Below are positions 42,970-50,925 of a stretch of DNA of 64,000 bases, piece by piece. Source of the stretch: Ampullimonas aquatilis (GTDB taxonomy: Bacteria > Pseudomonadota > Gammaproteobacteria > Burkholderiales > Burkholderiaceae_D); assembly GCF_049675895.1 (NCBI RefSeq), contig NZ_CP183834.1:1364001-1428000 (forward strand), given 5' to 3'. A program made the position numbers and the translations under genes. Within the stretch, counting starts at the first letter, position 1. Each line of letters starts with the position of its first letter. The notes beneath the pieces are model-generated. The model worked only from the letters and a program-made list of their open reading frames with translations, ran no database searches and was not told the origin of the DNA.

Positions 42970-44922
42970 TTAAGCGCTGATGCTATTCTTCCCTTTTTGC
43001 TTGGCACGATAGACCGCCTGATCGGCTTGTTCTAGTAAATCGGTAATCGAATTGCCGAAATCAGCTGTGGCGTAGCCCAGGCTGAGTGTGGGATGAATGA
43101 CCTGTCCTTCGTCCAGCAAGGGCGTTTTTTCCAGTTCATTGCGTAGCCGTTTGGCGGCCAACAAGGCGTCTTCCGGTGAGGTGTCAGGACAGATAATTAA
43201 AAATTCATCACCGCCATAACGACATACCGCATCGGGCAAACGTGCTTTGGCGCGTAAGGTGGTGCCAATATGACCAAGCACCAAGTCGCCGCTGGCATGA
43301 CCAAACTGATCGTTGATGAGTGTAAAGTTATCCACGTCAATCATGATCAAAGACAGTGGGCTATTGCGGCGTTTGGCGGCAGCCCATTCCTGTTCAAGGC
43401 GATCCATCGCATAGCGACGATTGGGTAAGCCGGTGAGTGTGTCAGTCACCGCAGCTTGTTGTAGTTGCCGATTATTGACGGCCAGTTCATTGGCCACTTT
43501 ACGAATATTTTCAACATCGCGACGCATTTCACGTTGCTGCTGAACAAAGCGTTTACCGGCGGCCAGGCGCGCCTTGAGAATGCGTGGCGGGAATGGTTTG
43601 ACCAGATAATCATCCACACCCATGTTAAAGGCTTCGACCAGTTTGTCGTCGGCCTCAAAGGTGGTCATGATCAAAATATAAATGCCTTTACCCAGCATGG
43701 TCTGGCGCAGGGTGTGCGTCAATTCCAGTCCATCAACTTGCGGCATCACCCAGTCGGTGATCACCATATCGGGATTGAATTGCAGCGCCGTTTCTATCGC
43801 TTCCTGGCCATTTTTGGCCGTCGCCACAATATGGCCTTCATTGAGCAGCAGCTTCTTGACGACACCAATCAAAGCGGCATCGTCATCGGCGACCAAAATG
43901 CGCAAGGGCTCATTGGTTATTGGACGGCTGTCACCAGTCAGTTCCGGTTCTTTGGCAGCTTCTTCCGCTGGTGTATTTTTCTGTTCACTGTCGGTGCGGA
44001 TCGAAATGATATTGCCAGGCCGATGAGTACCCAAACTCAGAATTTGACCCCATTCTTCCCAGAGCGCAACGACATTGTCGCTAATGCGTACCAGATCATC
44101 GGCTTCAATGCCCAAATGACCGGCATCAAACAACAGCGGTGTCAGTGCTGCAGTGCGAGCATTTTTATCGGCAAATACCAGTTGTGACAAACGATAGGCC
44201 AGGTTCAGTGCGACTGCCAAAGTATGCGAGCGGCTGCCGACCTCGAGGGCTTCGTGATCAGGTTCATACTGATATTGAAGTGCCTTGGCAAAAATAATCG
44301 GAAACCCCCAGTCGCTGACCATCGCGGTGGTCAGGGTATTGTGATCAATGGCAAACAGTTTTTGCTCAATGGTGCGCAGTTTTTCAGAGGGCAGTGGTTG
44401 GCCGAACTGCTTTTGCATTTCGGTGAGCACCACGGCGTATTTTTCGGGATGCAGCGTGGCCAGCGCCAGGCGGCCAATCTGGCTTAACAGGCCACAAATA
44501 AAAATCTCTTCAGGCACCGCAACTCGTAATGTCGAAGCCAATACTTGCGCAGCAATGCCGGTAAAGAGCGATTGGCTCCAGTAAGTCTGGTAATCAAAAG
44601 GTTTGCACTCACCAGTTTGATAATCACTGACTAGTGAAAATCCCAGTGCCAGCTGACGCACCAATGGCAAGCCTAAAAACATGATGGCCTGATTGATGGC
44701 GACGACCGGACGATGGACGCCCAAAACGGGCGAATTGGCCGCCTTGATCAGTTTGGCGGATAGCGCGGGATCGGTCTGAATGACACGGGCGATTTGTTGA
44801 TTGCTGACTGAATCGGATTGGCTCAAGCGAATGATTTCCATCGCCGTTCCGCGCGGCGAGGGTAATTTACCACCAGCTTTCAGTTCGACAAAATTGGTCG
44901 GGTCAACGCTAGAAACATCCAT
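42970..44922 (-). CDS. HDOD-receiver-GGDEF protein (predicted diguanylate cyclase)
   Basis: 650 residues with three domains. HDOD (~15-210): a helical signalling domain with VIQTDPALSAKLIKAANSPV and FICGLLSQIGRLAL. Receiver (~345-460): RILVADDDAALIG, VITDWVMPQVDG with an intact phospho-acceptor Asp, and DDYLVKPF. GGDEF (~490-648): LTGLPNRRYAMDRL, RYGGDEFLI with the catalytic motif intact, and the conserved LSLGYATADFGNS. Predicted to make c-di-GMP under control of receiver phosphorylation. It faces the GGDEF-EAL gene convergently, so a synthase and a hydrolase sit back to back. Confidence 0.93.
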   Translation of the reverse strand: MDVSSVDPTNFVELKAGGKLPSPRGTAMEIIRLSQSDSVSNQQIARVIQTDPALSAKLIKAANSPVLGVHRPVVAINQAIMFLGLPLVRQLALGFSLVSDYQTGECKPFDYQTYWSQSLFTGIAAQVLASTLRVAVPEEIFICGLLSQIGRLALATLHPEKYAVVLTEMQKQFGQPLPSEKLRTIEQKLFAIDHNTLTTAMVSDWGFPIIFAKALQYQYEPDHEALEVGSRSHTLAVALNLAYRLSQLVFADKNARTAALTPLLFDAGHLGIEADDLVRISDNVVALWEEWGQILSLGTHRPGNIISIRTDSEQKNTPAEEAAKEPELTGDSRPITNEPLRILVADDDAALIGVVKKLLLNEGHIVATAKNGQEAIETALQFNPDMVITDWVMPQVDGLELTHTLRQTMLGKGIYILIMTTFEADDKLVEAFNMGVDDYLVKPFPPRILKARLAAGKRFVQQQREMRRDVENIRKVANELAVNNRQLQQAAVTDTLTGLPNRRYAMDRLEQEWAAAKRRNSPLSLIMIDVDNFTLINDQFGHASGDLVLGHIGTTLRAKARLPDAVCRYGGDEFLIICPDTSPEDALLAAKRLRNELEKTPLLDEGQVIHPTLSLGYATADFGNSITDLLEQADQAVYRAKQKGKNSISA

Positions 44923-45042
44923 ATTCAGGTAATGAGAAGATAAGGGAATGGCAATAAATTATTTTTTCTGGTCACATTGTAGGACTACTTTACAAATTGC
45001 AGTTTTATAATAAACGTTTGTTTTATATTGTTTAATTTCAAT

Positions 45043-46128
45043 TTATCCGATCAGTAATTGATGTCGAAGTTGTCCGATTTTTTGAACGATAGCACTCGCC
45101 ATTTGATTCAGCGGTAAAACCTCATCCACGGCACCCAGGGCAATCGCTTCGCGCGCCATGCCAAATACCACACTAGTGGCCTGATCTTGTGCCATGGTTG
45201 TGGCGCCAGCCTGCTTGAGTTCCAGCATGGCCTGTGCACCATCTTTACCCATGCCACTTAACATCACCGCCAGTACCGGTTGTGGCACATATTGCAACGC
45301 CGAGCGGAACATGACTTGTACCGAAGGCCGATGCCGGTTGACGGGCGGCCCATTACTTAGGGCAATACGATAGCCGTGCTGGTCGCTCAGTTGCAAATGA
45401 TGATCGCCTGGTGCAATGTAGACATGATTCGCTTTAACCGGTTCGCCATCATCGGCCTGTTTGATGACGAGTTTGCTGAGATGATTGAGGCGTTCGGCAA
45501 AGTGGCGTGTATAGTTGGGTGGCATGTGCTGGGTTACCAGAATCGGTGGCATATCGGCGGGCAGGGCGCTGATAATATCGCGTAAGGCTTCGGTGCCACC
45601 AGTGGATGCGCCTATCATGATGATCGCATCATTGGCCAAATGGCGTTTTGATATGGGCAAAGGAAATGAACCCGATAATTTGCCGCTGTGGTGATGTCCT
45701 TTGTTTTGTCGCGGTACCTGCAAGGCATCACGCAATCGGCCGATTTTATTGAATAGTTGCCGGATAAACTGTTCAATGGCGGCATGACTGCGATGATCAG
45801 TGTTACTCGGCATTTGCTTGCTTAATACCTCTTGCGCGCCGAGTGCCAGGGCATAGGTTGCCTGACTTTGTGTGCTGACATCGTCGTCAAACAGGGCAAT
45901 GATGGGCGTATCATGGGCAAAACGCAGCGCAGCGAGCCGATTCATCGCACGATGTCCCAGGGCCGACATGTTGAGCAATATCAAATCGGTATGACTGGGG
46001 ATGGCGGCGCTTTCCTGATGTGCACAAGCATGGCCAGCCAGCTCAAACGAGCCGAGCCGATGCAATCCCATGCTGAGGGACTGAGTCCAGGCTTGATCGG
46101 AATCAAATAAAAATAACTTCATAAACAT
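45043..46128 (-). CDS. cheB: Chemotaxis methylesterase CheB with altered receiver domain
   Basis: Removes methyl groups from receptor glutamates. The C-terminal methylesterase domain is intact: Ser in IGASTGGTEAL (about 175), His in VTQHMPPNYTRHFAERLN, and Asp in MLSGMGKDGAQAML. The N-terminal receiver-like domain keeps its length, but the usual phospho-acceptor reads Asn (LILLNMSALG, about 53). If so, CheA phosphorylation could not control it in the standard way. The gene is away from the che operon, with no cheR or cheD nearby. Whether it serves chemotaxis or another receptor system is open. Confidence 0.9.
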   Translation of the reverse strand: MFMKLFLFDSDQAWTQSLSMGLHRLGSFELAGHACAHQESAAIPSHTDLILLNMSALGHRAMNRLAALRFAHDTPIIALFDDDVSTQSQATYALALGAQEVLSKQMPSNTDHRSHAAIEQFIRQLFNKIGRLRDALQVPRQNKGHHHSGKLSGSFPLPISKRHLANDAIIMIGASTGGTEALRDIISALPADMPPILVTQHMPPNYTRHFAERLNHLSKLVIKQADDGEPVKANHVYIAPGDHHLQLSDQHGYRIALSNGPPVNRHRPSVQVMFRSALQYVPQPVLAVMLSGMGKDGAQAMLELKQAGATTMAQDQATSVVFGMAREAIALGAVDEVLPLNQMASAIVQKIGQLRHQLLIG

Positions 46129-46314
46129 TCTGCCAACAGGTTGATACCCGTATGAAAAACATGATCTGATTGGGTTAATATCGGCTGGTTTTCTTTAAAA
46201 GATAAGCTTGGCAATGTGATAAAACTGGCGCGTTGCAGCGACCCGCGTACTGGTTGAAAAGCTTACTTGCCAAGCATGATTACTTTGCACAATTTGTCGA
46301 CTGACTGCTGATTT

Positions 46315-47457
46315 ATGCCAGATACTGACTTTGAAGTCACTGCCACCACCGAGCGCTTGGGTAGTCCCCTCAATCCAATTCACGTTTTATTTGTTGAAGA
46401 ATTGCAGGAAGACTTTGAGCGTTTCAAGGAATTGCTGGTGAAGAGTGATATTGCTTTTCGAGCCATGCGTGTACAGCGACTCAATGATCTGCAATTGGCA
46501 CTTTCGCAAAACGACTGGCATGCCGTCATTACTGAAGATACCTTGCCGGGGTTGGCGTATGCCGATGTGATGAAGCTGGTAAAAAGCCGCGAGCCGGATC
46601 TGCCCATCATTGTGGTGTCCGAAACCATCAATGATGAAGCCAGCCTGCATGCGGTCTTGGCGGGTGCCGATGATTACATCATGAAGCGCCATTGGTACCG
46701 TTTTCCGACGACGGTCATGCGCACCATTATTTTTGCGGCCAATAAAAAAGCCCAGGCTTTGGCCGAAGCCGAAGTGCTGCGTTCGCGTGAAGAGATTCGA
46801 GCTTTGTCGGCCCACCTTGAAAAAATCAAGGAAGACGAGCGCACCGCCGTTGCCCGTGAAATTCACGATGATATCGGTGGTACGCTGACCAAGCTGAAGA
46901 CCGATCTGAGCTGGTTGAAAACCTGGCTTGGCAAGTTGTATACGGAAGGCCTGCCCGATGCCGCCAAGGGGCGGCTTGATGATATGGCGAGCTTATTGGA
47001 TCATGGTGTGCAGTCGGCATCACGGATTGCACGTAACTTGCGTCCCGGTATTCTTGATTACGGGATTGTGGCGGCATTGGAATGGCAGGCGCGTGAGTTT
47101 GAGAGTCGCAATGGTTTGACCACCACTTTTGTCAGTAATGAAGAGGAAATCAGTCTGCCGATTGATTTGGCAACCGCGCTGTTTCGAATCTGCGAAGAGG
47201 CGCTGACCAATATTACCAAGCATGCCAAAGCGCATCAGGTGCGACTCGAATTGTTTGCCGAGAAGGAAGGTATTACACTGGAGATCATTGATGATGGTCA
47301 GGGACTGTCCAATCAGGATCTGGCCAAGACGCAGTCATATGGTGTGCGCGGCATGCGCGAGCGGGTACATGTACATGGTGGCTGGGTGGATATCAATAGC
47401 CAACCAGGCAAGGGTGTCGCAGTGATGGTCTGGATTCCCAGAGTCAATGCGAGTTAA
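46315..47457 (+). CDS. NarL-type sensor histidine kinase with receiver-like N-terminus
   Basis: 380 residues. Residues ~22-140 resemble a receiver (VLFVEELQEDFERF, DDYIMKRHWYRF), but the acceptor position reads Glu (VITEDTLPGL, about 74). A coiled linker leads to a HisKA_3 domain with REIHDDIGGTLTKLK (His about 184), then the ATPase with N box RICEEALTNITKHAKA, G1 EIIDDGQGL and G2 YGVRGMRERVHVHGG. There is no membrane segment; it is a soluble kinase. Its 3' neighbour 46 bases on is a NarL-type regulator, almost certainly its partner. Signal unknown. Confidence 0.92.
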   Translation: MPDTDFEVTATTERLGSPLNPIHVLFVEELQEDFERFKELLVKSDIAFRAMRVQRLNDLQLALSQNDWHAVITEDTLPGLAYADVMKLVKSREPDLPIIVVSETINDEASLHAVLAGADDYIMKRHWYRFPTTVMRTIIFAANKKAQALAEAEVLRSREEIRALSAHLEKIKEDERTAVAREIHDDIGGTLTKLKTDLSWLKTWLGKLYTEGLPDAAKGRLDDMASLLDHGVQSASRIARNLRPGILDYGIVAALEWQAREFESRNGLTTTFVSNEEEISLPIDLATALFRICEEALTNITKHAKAHQVRLELFAEKEGITLEIIDDGQGLSNQDLAKTQSYGVRGMRERVHVHGGWVDINSQPGKGVAVMVWIPRVNAS

Positions 47458-47503
47458 CGAGTTGGTACCTGGCAGGATCGGGTTATTGTGAAAATGGAAA
47501 AGT

Positions 47504-48136
47504 ATGGTTCGAGTTCTGATAGCTGATGATCACGCCATTGTTCGCAAAGGCTTTCGCCAGATTTGTGGTGAACATGGCGAAATTGAAGTCATTGGTGAAG
47601 CTGAAAACTATGGTGACATCGCGCGGCTATTACGCGAAACCCGTTGCGATGTGCTGTTGCTTGATATTTCCATGCCGGGTAAAAATGGTATTGATACGTT
47701 AAAGCAGGTCAAAGAGTTGTATCCCAAACTGGGCGTACTTATTTTATCAATGTATCCGGAAGATCAGTATGCGGTGCGTGCTATCAAGGCGGGTGCATCG
47801 GGTTATCTGACCAAAGACAGTGCGCCTGAAAAACTGATTGAAGCGATTTTACTGGTGGCCAAAGGCCGTAAATACATTACACCTGAATTGGCCGAGTCAT
47901 TAGTCAGTGCGGTGGTTGAGCCAGATGACCGACCCTTGCATGAACAATTATCGGATCGGGAGTTTCAGACGATTCGTTTGATTGCGCTGGGACGGAAATT
48001 ATCGGAAATTGCTGAAGAACTGGCACTCAGCCCCAAAACTGTGAGTGTGTATCGGGCACGAATTCTTGAAAAAATGAAGATGCGCTCCAATGCGGAGTTG
48101 ACCAGTTATGCACTCAAACATGGTCTGATTGATTAG
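47504..48136 (+). CDS. NarL/FixJ-family response regulator
   Basis: 210 residues: receiver (RVLIADDHAIVRKGFRQI, phospho-acceptor Asp in LLLDISMPGKNG, Lys in GYLTKDS) and a C-terminal LuxR-type helix-turn-helix (LSDREFQTIRLIALGRKLSE, IAEELALSPKTVSVYRARIL). DNA-binding transcription factor working with the kinase immediately upstream. The ribosome-binding region is AAAATGGAAAAGT. Targets are unknown; neighbours suggest motility, c-di-GMP or stress genes, but nothing here proves it. Confidence 0.95.
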   Translation: MVRVLIADDHAIVRKGFRQICGEHGEIEVIGEAENYGDIARLLRETRCDVLLLDISMPGKNGIDTLKQVKELYPKLGVLILSMYPEDQYAVRAIKAGASGYLTKDSAPEKLIEAILLVAKGRKYITPELAESLVSAVVEPDDRPLHEQLSDREFQTIRLIALGRKLSEIAEELALSPKTVSVYRARILEKMKMRSNAELTSYALKHGLID

Positions 48137-48185
48137 TCGGACTAAATCAGCAGAACTTCAATAATCAGATTGAACAAGTAGGTTC

Positions 48186-48221
48186 AACAAGCGCATTGTT
48201 GTAGTGGACGATGCGCTTGTT
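48186..48221. terminator. Terminator between response regulator and diguanylate cyclase
   Basis: AACAAGCGCAT (48186-48196) and ATGCGCTTGTT (48211-48221) form an 11-bp perfect stem with a 14-base loop, between converging genes. The T content after the stem is modest in both directions. Confidence 0.7.
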
Positions 48222-48227
48222 TGGTGT

Positions 48228-50048
48228 TTATTTTGCTAACTCAACGCGATTTCGGCCTGCCTTTTTGGCCTGATACATGGCCCGGTCGGCACGCTCTATG
48301 ATACCTTCCAATCCTTCATCCTGATCAAGCTTGGCAATACCGGCGCTAAAGGTGATACGTATCGTGGTCTCCTGATGCGCAAATGGTGTCTGGGACAATT
48401 CACGTTGAACCCGAATCATCACGCGATAGGCAAACTCAAGATCAGTTTCAGGCAGCATGATGACAAACTCCTCACCACCATAGCGGATCAAATGGTCGGT
48501 CGGTCGGATAGCTTTTTTGAGCACGGCTGACATATGGCGTAAAGCGTTATCGCCGGTCTGATGTCCGTAAGTGTCATTGAGCACCTTGAAGTGATCAATA
48601 TCAATCACCACCAGACACAACGGTGCCGATTTACGGAAACAACGCGATTTTTCAATTTCAAACTGCTGACTAAAACCACGTCGATTCAAGGCACCCGTCA
48701 ATGGGTCTTCACGAATCTGGCCACTGACTGTTTCCAGCTCTTCTTCCAGTTTACGCACTCGTGATTCATACTCTTCCACTCGGCCCTTCGCCGAACCCAA
48801 TTCATCTCGAGTTGCCAGCATATTGCTCTGCACGTTTTCGGTGTCGGACAACAGATGTTCCAGCACACTGGACAATTGTTTGAGATCGGAAGCATGGCGA
48901 ATCTGATGCGCATATTCACCCATCTTGTCGGCATACTCGCCCGTACTCTGAGTCAAGGATGACAGTCGATCGACGAAGGCGGCCACCATGGTACGAATCG
49001 CTTTTTGAGTTTCTTCCAGACTGTGTTTGAGGGCACCCTGACGATAGATTACTTCCTTGAAGCTTTGTTCAGCTTGTAACAACAGGCTTGGTGTTAATGG
49101 TTCAGCCAGCAAATGACTGACGTGATCCACCTGACCCTTGACCCAGCCGTCGGATGGCACCAATTCGCCCATATTGTGGACCAGCAATTGCAGAAGCGTG
49201 AGCAGGCCACGCACCATGGTATCGAGGGTCTCGCCACGCAGTTCGAGTTTGATCCAGAATTGGCGCAACTGATTGGAAGCGTAGTTCACTTCACTCAGAT
49301 TTTGTGCGCGTTGACATAATTGCGCCAGAGCTTCTGCTTCATTGGCCAGTTCTGGCGTATAGCCAAGCCGTTCGGTGACCGAAAAGTTGATGGTTTGGGC
49401 CAACAGGTTTTGCAGGGCCGGCACCAGCTCGGCTTCACTCATGATGGGCTGAGCACGCGCAACAGCATCCACGGCCGCTTTATTGCCGATCAGGGCTCGA
49501 CTTTGCGGTACTTCTGGCGGCAATTCGCCCGCTTCCAAAATACCGGTGCTATTCATGCTGTCATTGGACCAGCTGGTAATCAGGGACTTTAGCCGTGGGT
49601 AGAGCTTGTCAGAGTCGCGGCCAAAGGTATTGAGCACGTGTTCAATACTTTCGCGTTTGCGTGCTGGTGTATAGGAGGCGTGGCGTTTTTCCCATTGACG
49701 CAATAACTCGCGAACCAGCTCGGACCAGACAGGCTGATCTTCAGGATTTTTAGGTTCGGCACCGCACAAGCGACGCAGGTGCTGATTGACGCTGTTCCAA
49801 TCACCTTCTTCCAGGGCGGCACTCAATTGCAGTGCATCTTTCTGGGTGCGAGGGGTTTCCCGCAGGGTGGCCGTCAAACTGCGAATCGCTTTTTTGGCCG
49901 GATCAACCTCATCAATGCTGACCTTTGCCATTTGGGCATAGATCACTGCATAGTTTTCCGGTGTCGGTGGAATGCGTTTGGAGGCCAGGTACTTCAAGGT
50001 CTCTTTGGCAATTTCGATCGGCGTGGTAAGTGTAGTAGCGCTGCTCAT
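48228..50048 (-). CDS. Diguanylate cyclase with long helical N-terminal region
   Basis: 606 residues from ATG 50048 (an earlier in-frame start at 50105 adds 19 residues not needed). Residues ~1-440 are mainly helical with no membrane segment: LKYLASKRIPPTPENYAVIY at the start resembles a known N-terminal region of soluble beta-proteobacterial cyclases, then many heptad-like stretches ending in VEEYESRVRKLEEELETVSG. The GGDEF domain follows with LTGALNRRGFSQQF, VIDIDHFKVLNDTYGHQTGD and RYGGEEFVIML (GGEEF, active form). Predicted cytoplasmic c-di-GMP synthase, with dimerisation or sensing through the coiled region. Signal unknown. Confidence 0.93.
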   Translation of the reverse strand: MSSATTLTTPIEIAKETLKYLASKRIPPTPENYAVIYAQMAKVSIDEVDPAKKAIRSLTATLRETPRTQKDALQLSAALEEGDWNSVNQHLRRLCGAEPKNPEDQPVWSELVRELLRQWEKRHASYTPARKRESIEHVLNTFGRDSDKLYPRLKSLITSWSNDSMNSTGILEAGELPPEVPQSRALIGNKAAVDAVARAQPIMSEAELVPALQNLLAQTINFSVTERLGYTPELANEAEALAQLCQRAQNLSEVNYASNQLRQFWIKLELRGETLDTMVRGLLTLLQLLVHNMGELVPSDGWVKGQVDHVSHLLAEPLTPSLLLQAEQSFKEVIYRQGALKHSLEETQKAIRTMVAAFVDRLSSLTQSTGEYADKMGEYAHQIRHASDLKQLSSVLEHLLSDTENVQSNMLATRDELGSAKGRVEEYESRVRKLEEELETVSGQIREDPLTGALNRRGFSQQFEIEKSRCFRKSAPLCLVVIDIDHFKVLNDTYGHQTGDNALRHMSAVLKKAIRPTDHLIRYGGEEFVIMLPETDLEFAYRVMIRVQRELSQTPFAHQETTIRITFSAGIAKLDQDEGLEGIIERADRAMYQAKKAGRNRVELAK

Positions 50049-50231
50049 GGGCTTTCTATCGATTGTGCTTTCACATTGATTTGTTAGTTTGATACAGACT
50101 AACAATCAGATGGTGCAATCTTAAAGCCCCATGATAGGGAACATGAGGGGAATAGGCGGGCAAATTTCCCCTACTTCTCGGCTATATTCTGTAAGGGGAT
50201 GTAAGCCTGGATACAATTTGCCAAAAACGGC

Positions 50232-50264
50232 AAAAAACAGGGAGTATGGTTAATTATTACTCCC
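50232..50264 (-). terminator. Rho-independent terminator after the universal stress gene
   Basis: On the minus strand GGGAGTA, an 11-base loop and TACTCCC, followed by TGTTTTTTG. Coordinates on the + strand: 50240-50246 and 50258-50264 arms, T run at 50232-50238. It lies 47 bases after the stop of the stress gene. Confidence 0.85.
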
Positions 50265-50283
50265 TTGAGTGCGTATATATTGA
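50264..50283 (-). repeat. Dispersed intergenic motif, copy D
   Basis: On the minus strand TCAATATATACGCACTCAAG, immediately before the terminator of the universal stress gene, just as copy A precedes the livM/rng terminator. Confidence 0.45.
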
Positions 50284-50310
50284 TGCTTAAAAAATACAGG
50301 TATAGGTATA

Positions 50311-50748
50311 TTATCGAATGACCAGTACCGGCACGTTGCTGTGGGTCAACACTTTTTGGGTCTCGCTACCGAGCAATAAACTGGCCACTCCGCGTCGCCC
50401 ATGTGATGCCATGACGATGCCATCGCATTGCTGTTCCTTGGTGGTTTCGATGATCGCTTCCCAAGGCGAAAAAGACTCTTTGCTGACGACGGTGGTTTTT
50501 ATACCTTTGGCTTCGGCGGCAGTTTTTAATTTTTGCAGAAAGTTGGTAGCCTCTTCTTTGACGCGTTCCAGATAGGTTTCGGGCATTTCTGGTGGAATGA
50601 ATTCACCATAGATTGGATAGGGGTAGGGTGAGTAAACATGGACACCCACCAGCTCTGCTTTGAGCTGGCTGGCCAGTTCAATGGCCTTATCGACGGCTTT
50701 TTGGGATAACTCGGAACCATCGGTCGAAACCAGAATTTTGCTAAACAT
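50311..50748 (-). CDS. Universal stress protein (UspA family)
   Basis: 145 residues from ATG 50748, which has AAGGAGGCTCCT in front; a start five codons earlier is possible. The fold's marks are MFSKILVSTDGSELSQKAVD at the N-terminus and MASHGRRGVASLLLGSETQK near the C-terminus, the latter matching the ATP-binding G-2x-G-9x-G-S pattern except that the first Gly is Ser/Ala-shifted (ASHG). Small cytoplasmic protein induced by stress in many bacteria; exact function unknown. Confidence 0.93.
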   Translation of the reverse strand: MFSKILVSTDGSELSQKAVDKAIELASQLKAELVGVHVYSPYPYPIYGEFIPPEMPETYLERVKEEATNFLQKLKTAAEAKGIKTTVVSKESFSPWEAIIETTKEQQCDGIVMASHGRRGVASLLLGSETQKVLTHSNVPVLVIR

Positions 50749-50925
50749 AGGAGCCTCCTTCAAGGATCAGCGCTTGACATGTCAGTCTAAGAAAATCAGA
50801 AACTGTTTTACGAGTATCAGCCACCATGATGACAGCATAGTTTCACAAAGACCAGCGGGCCTTGATCAATCTCAAGGCCCGCATAATCAATTGACTGAAC
50901 GCAGCTGTTTAGTCGGTGTAGTCGT

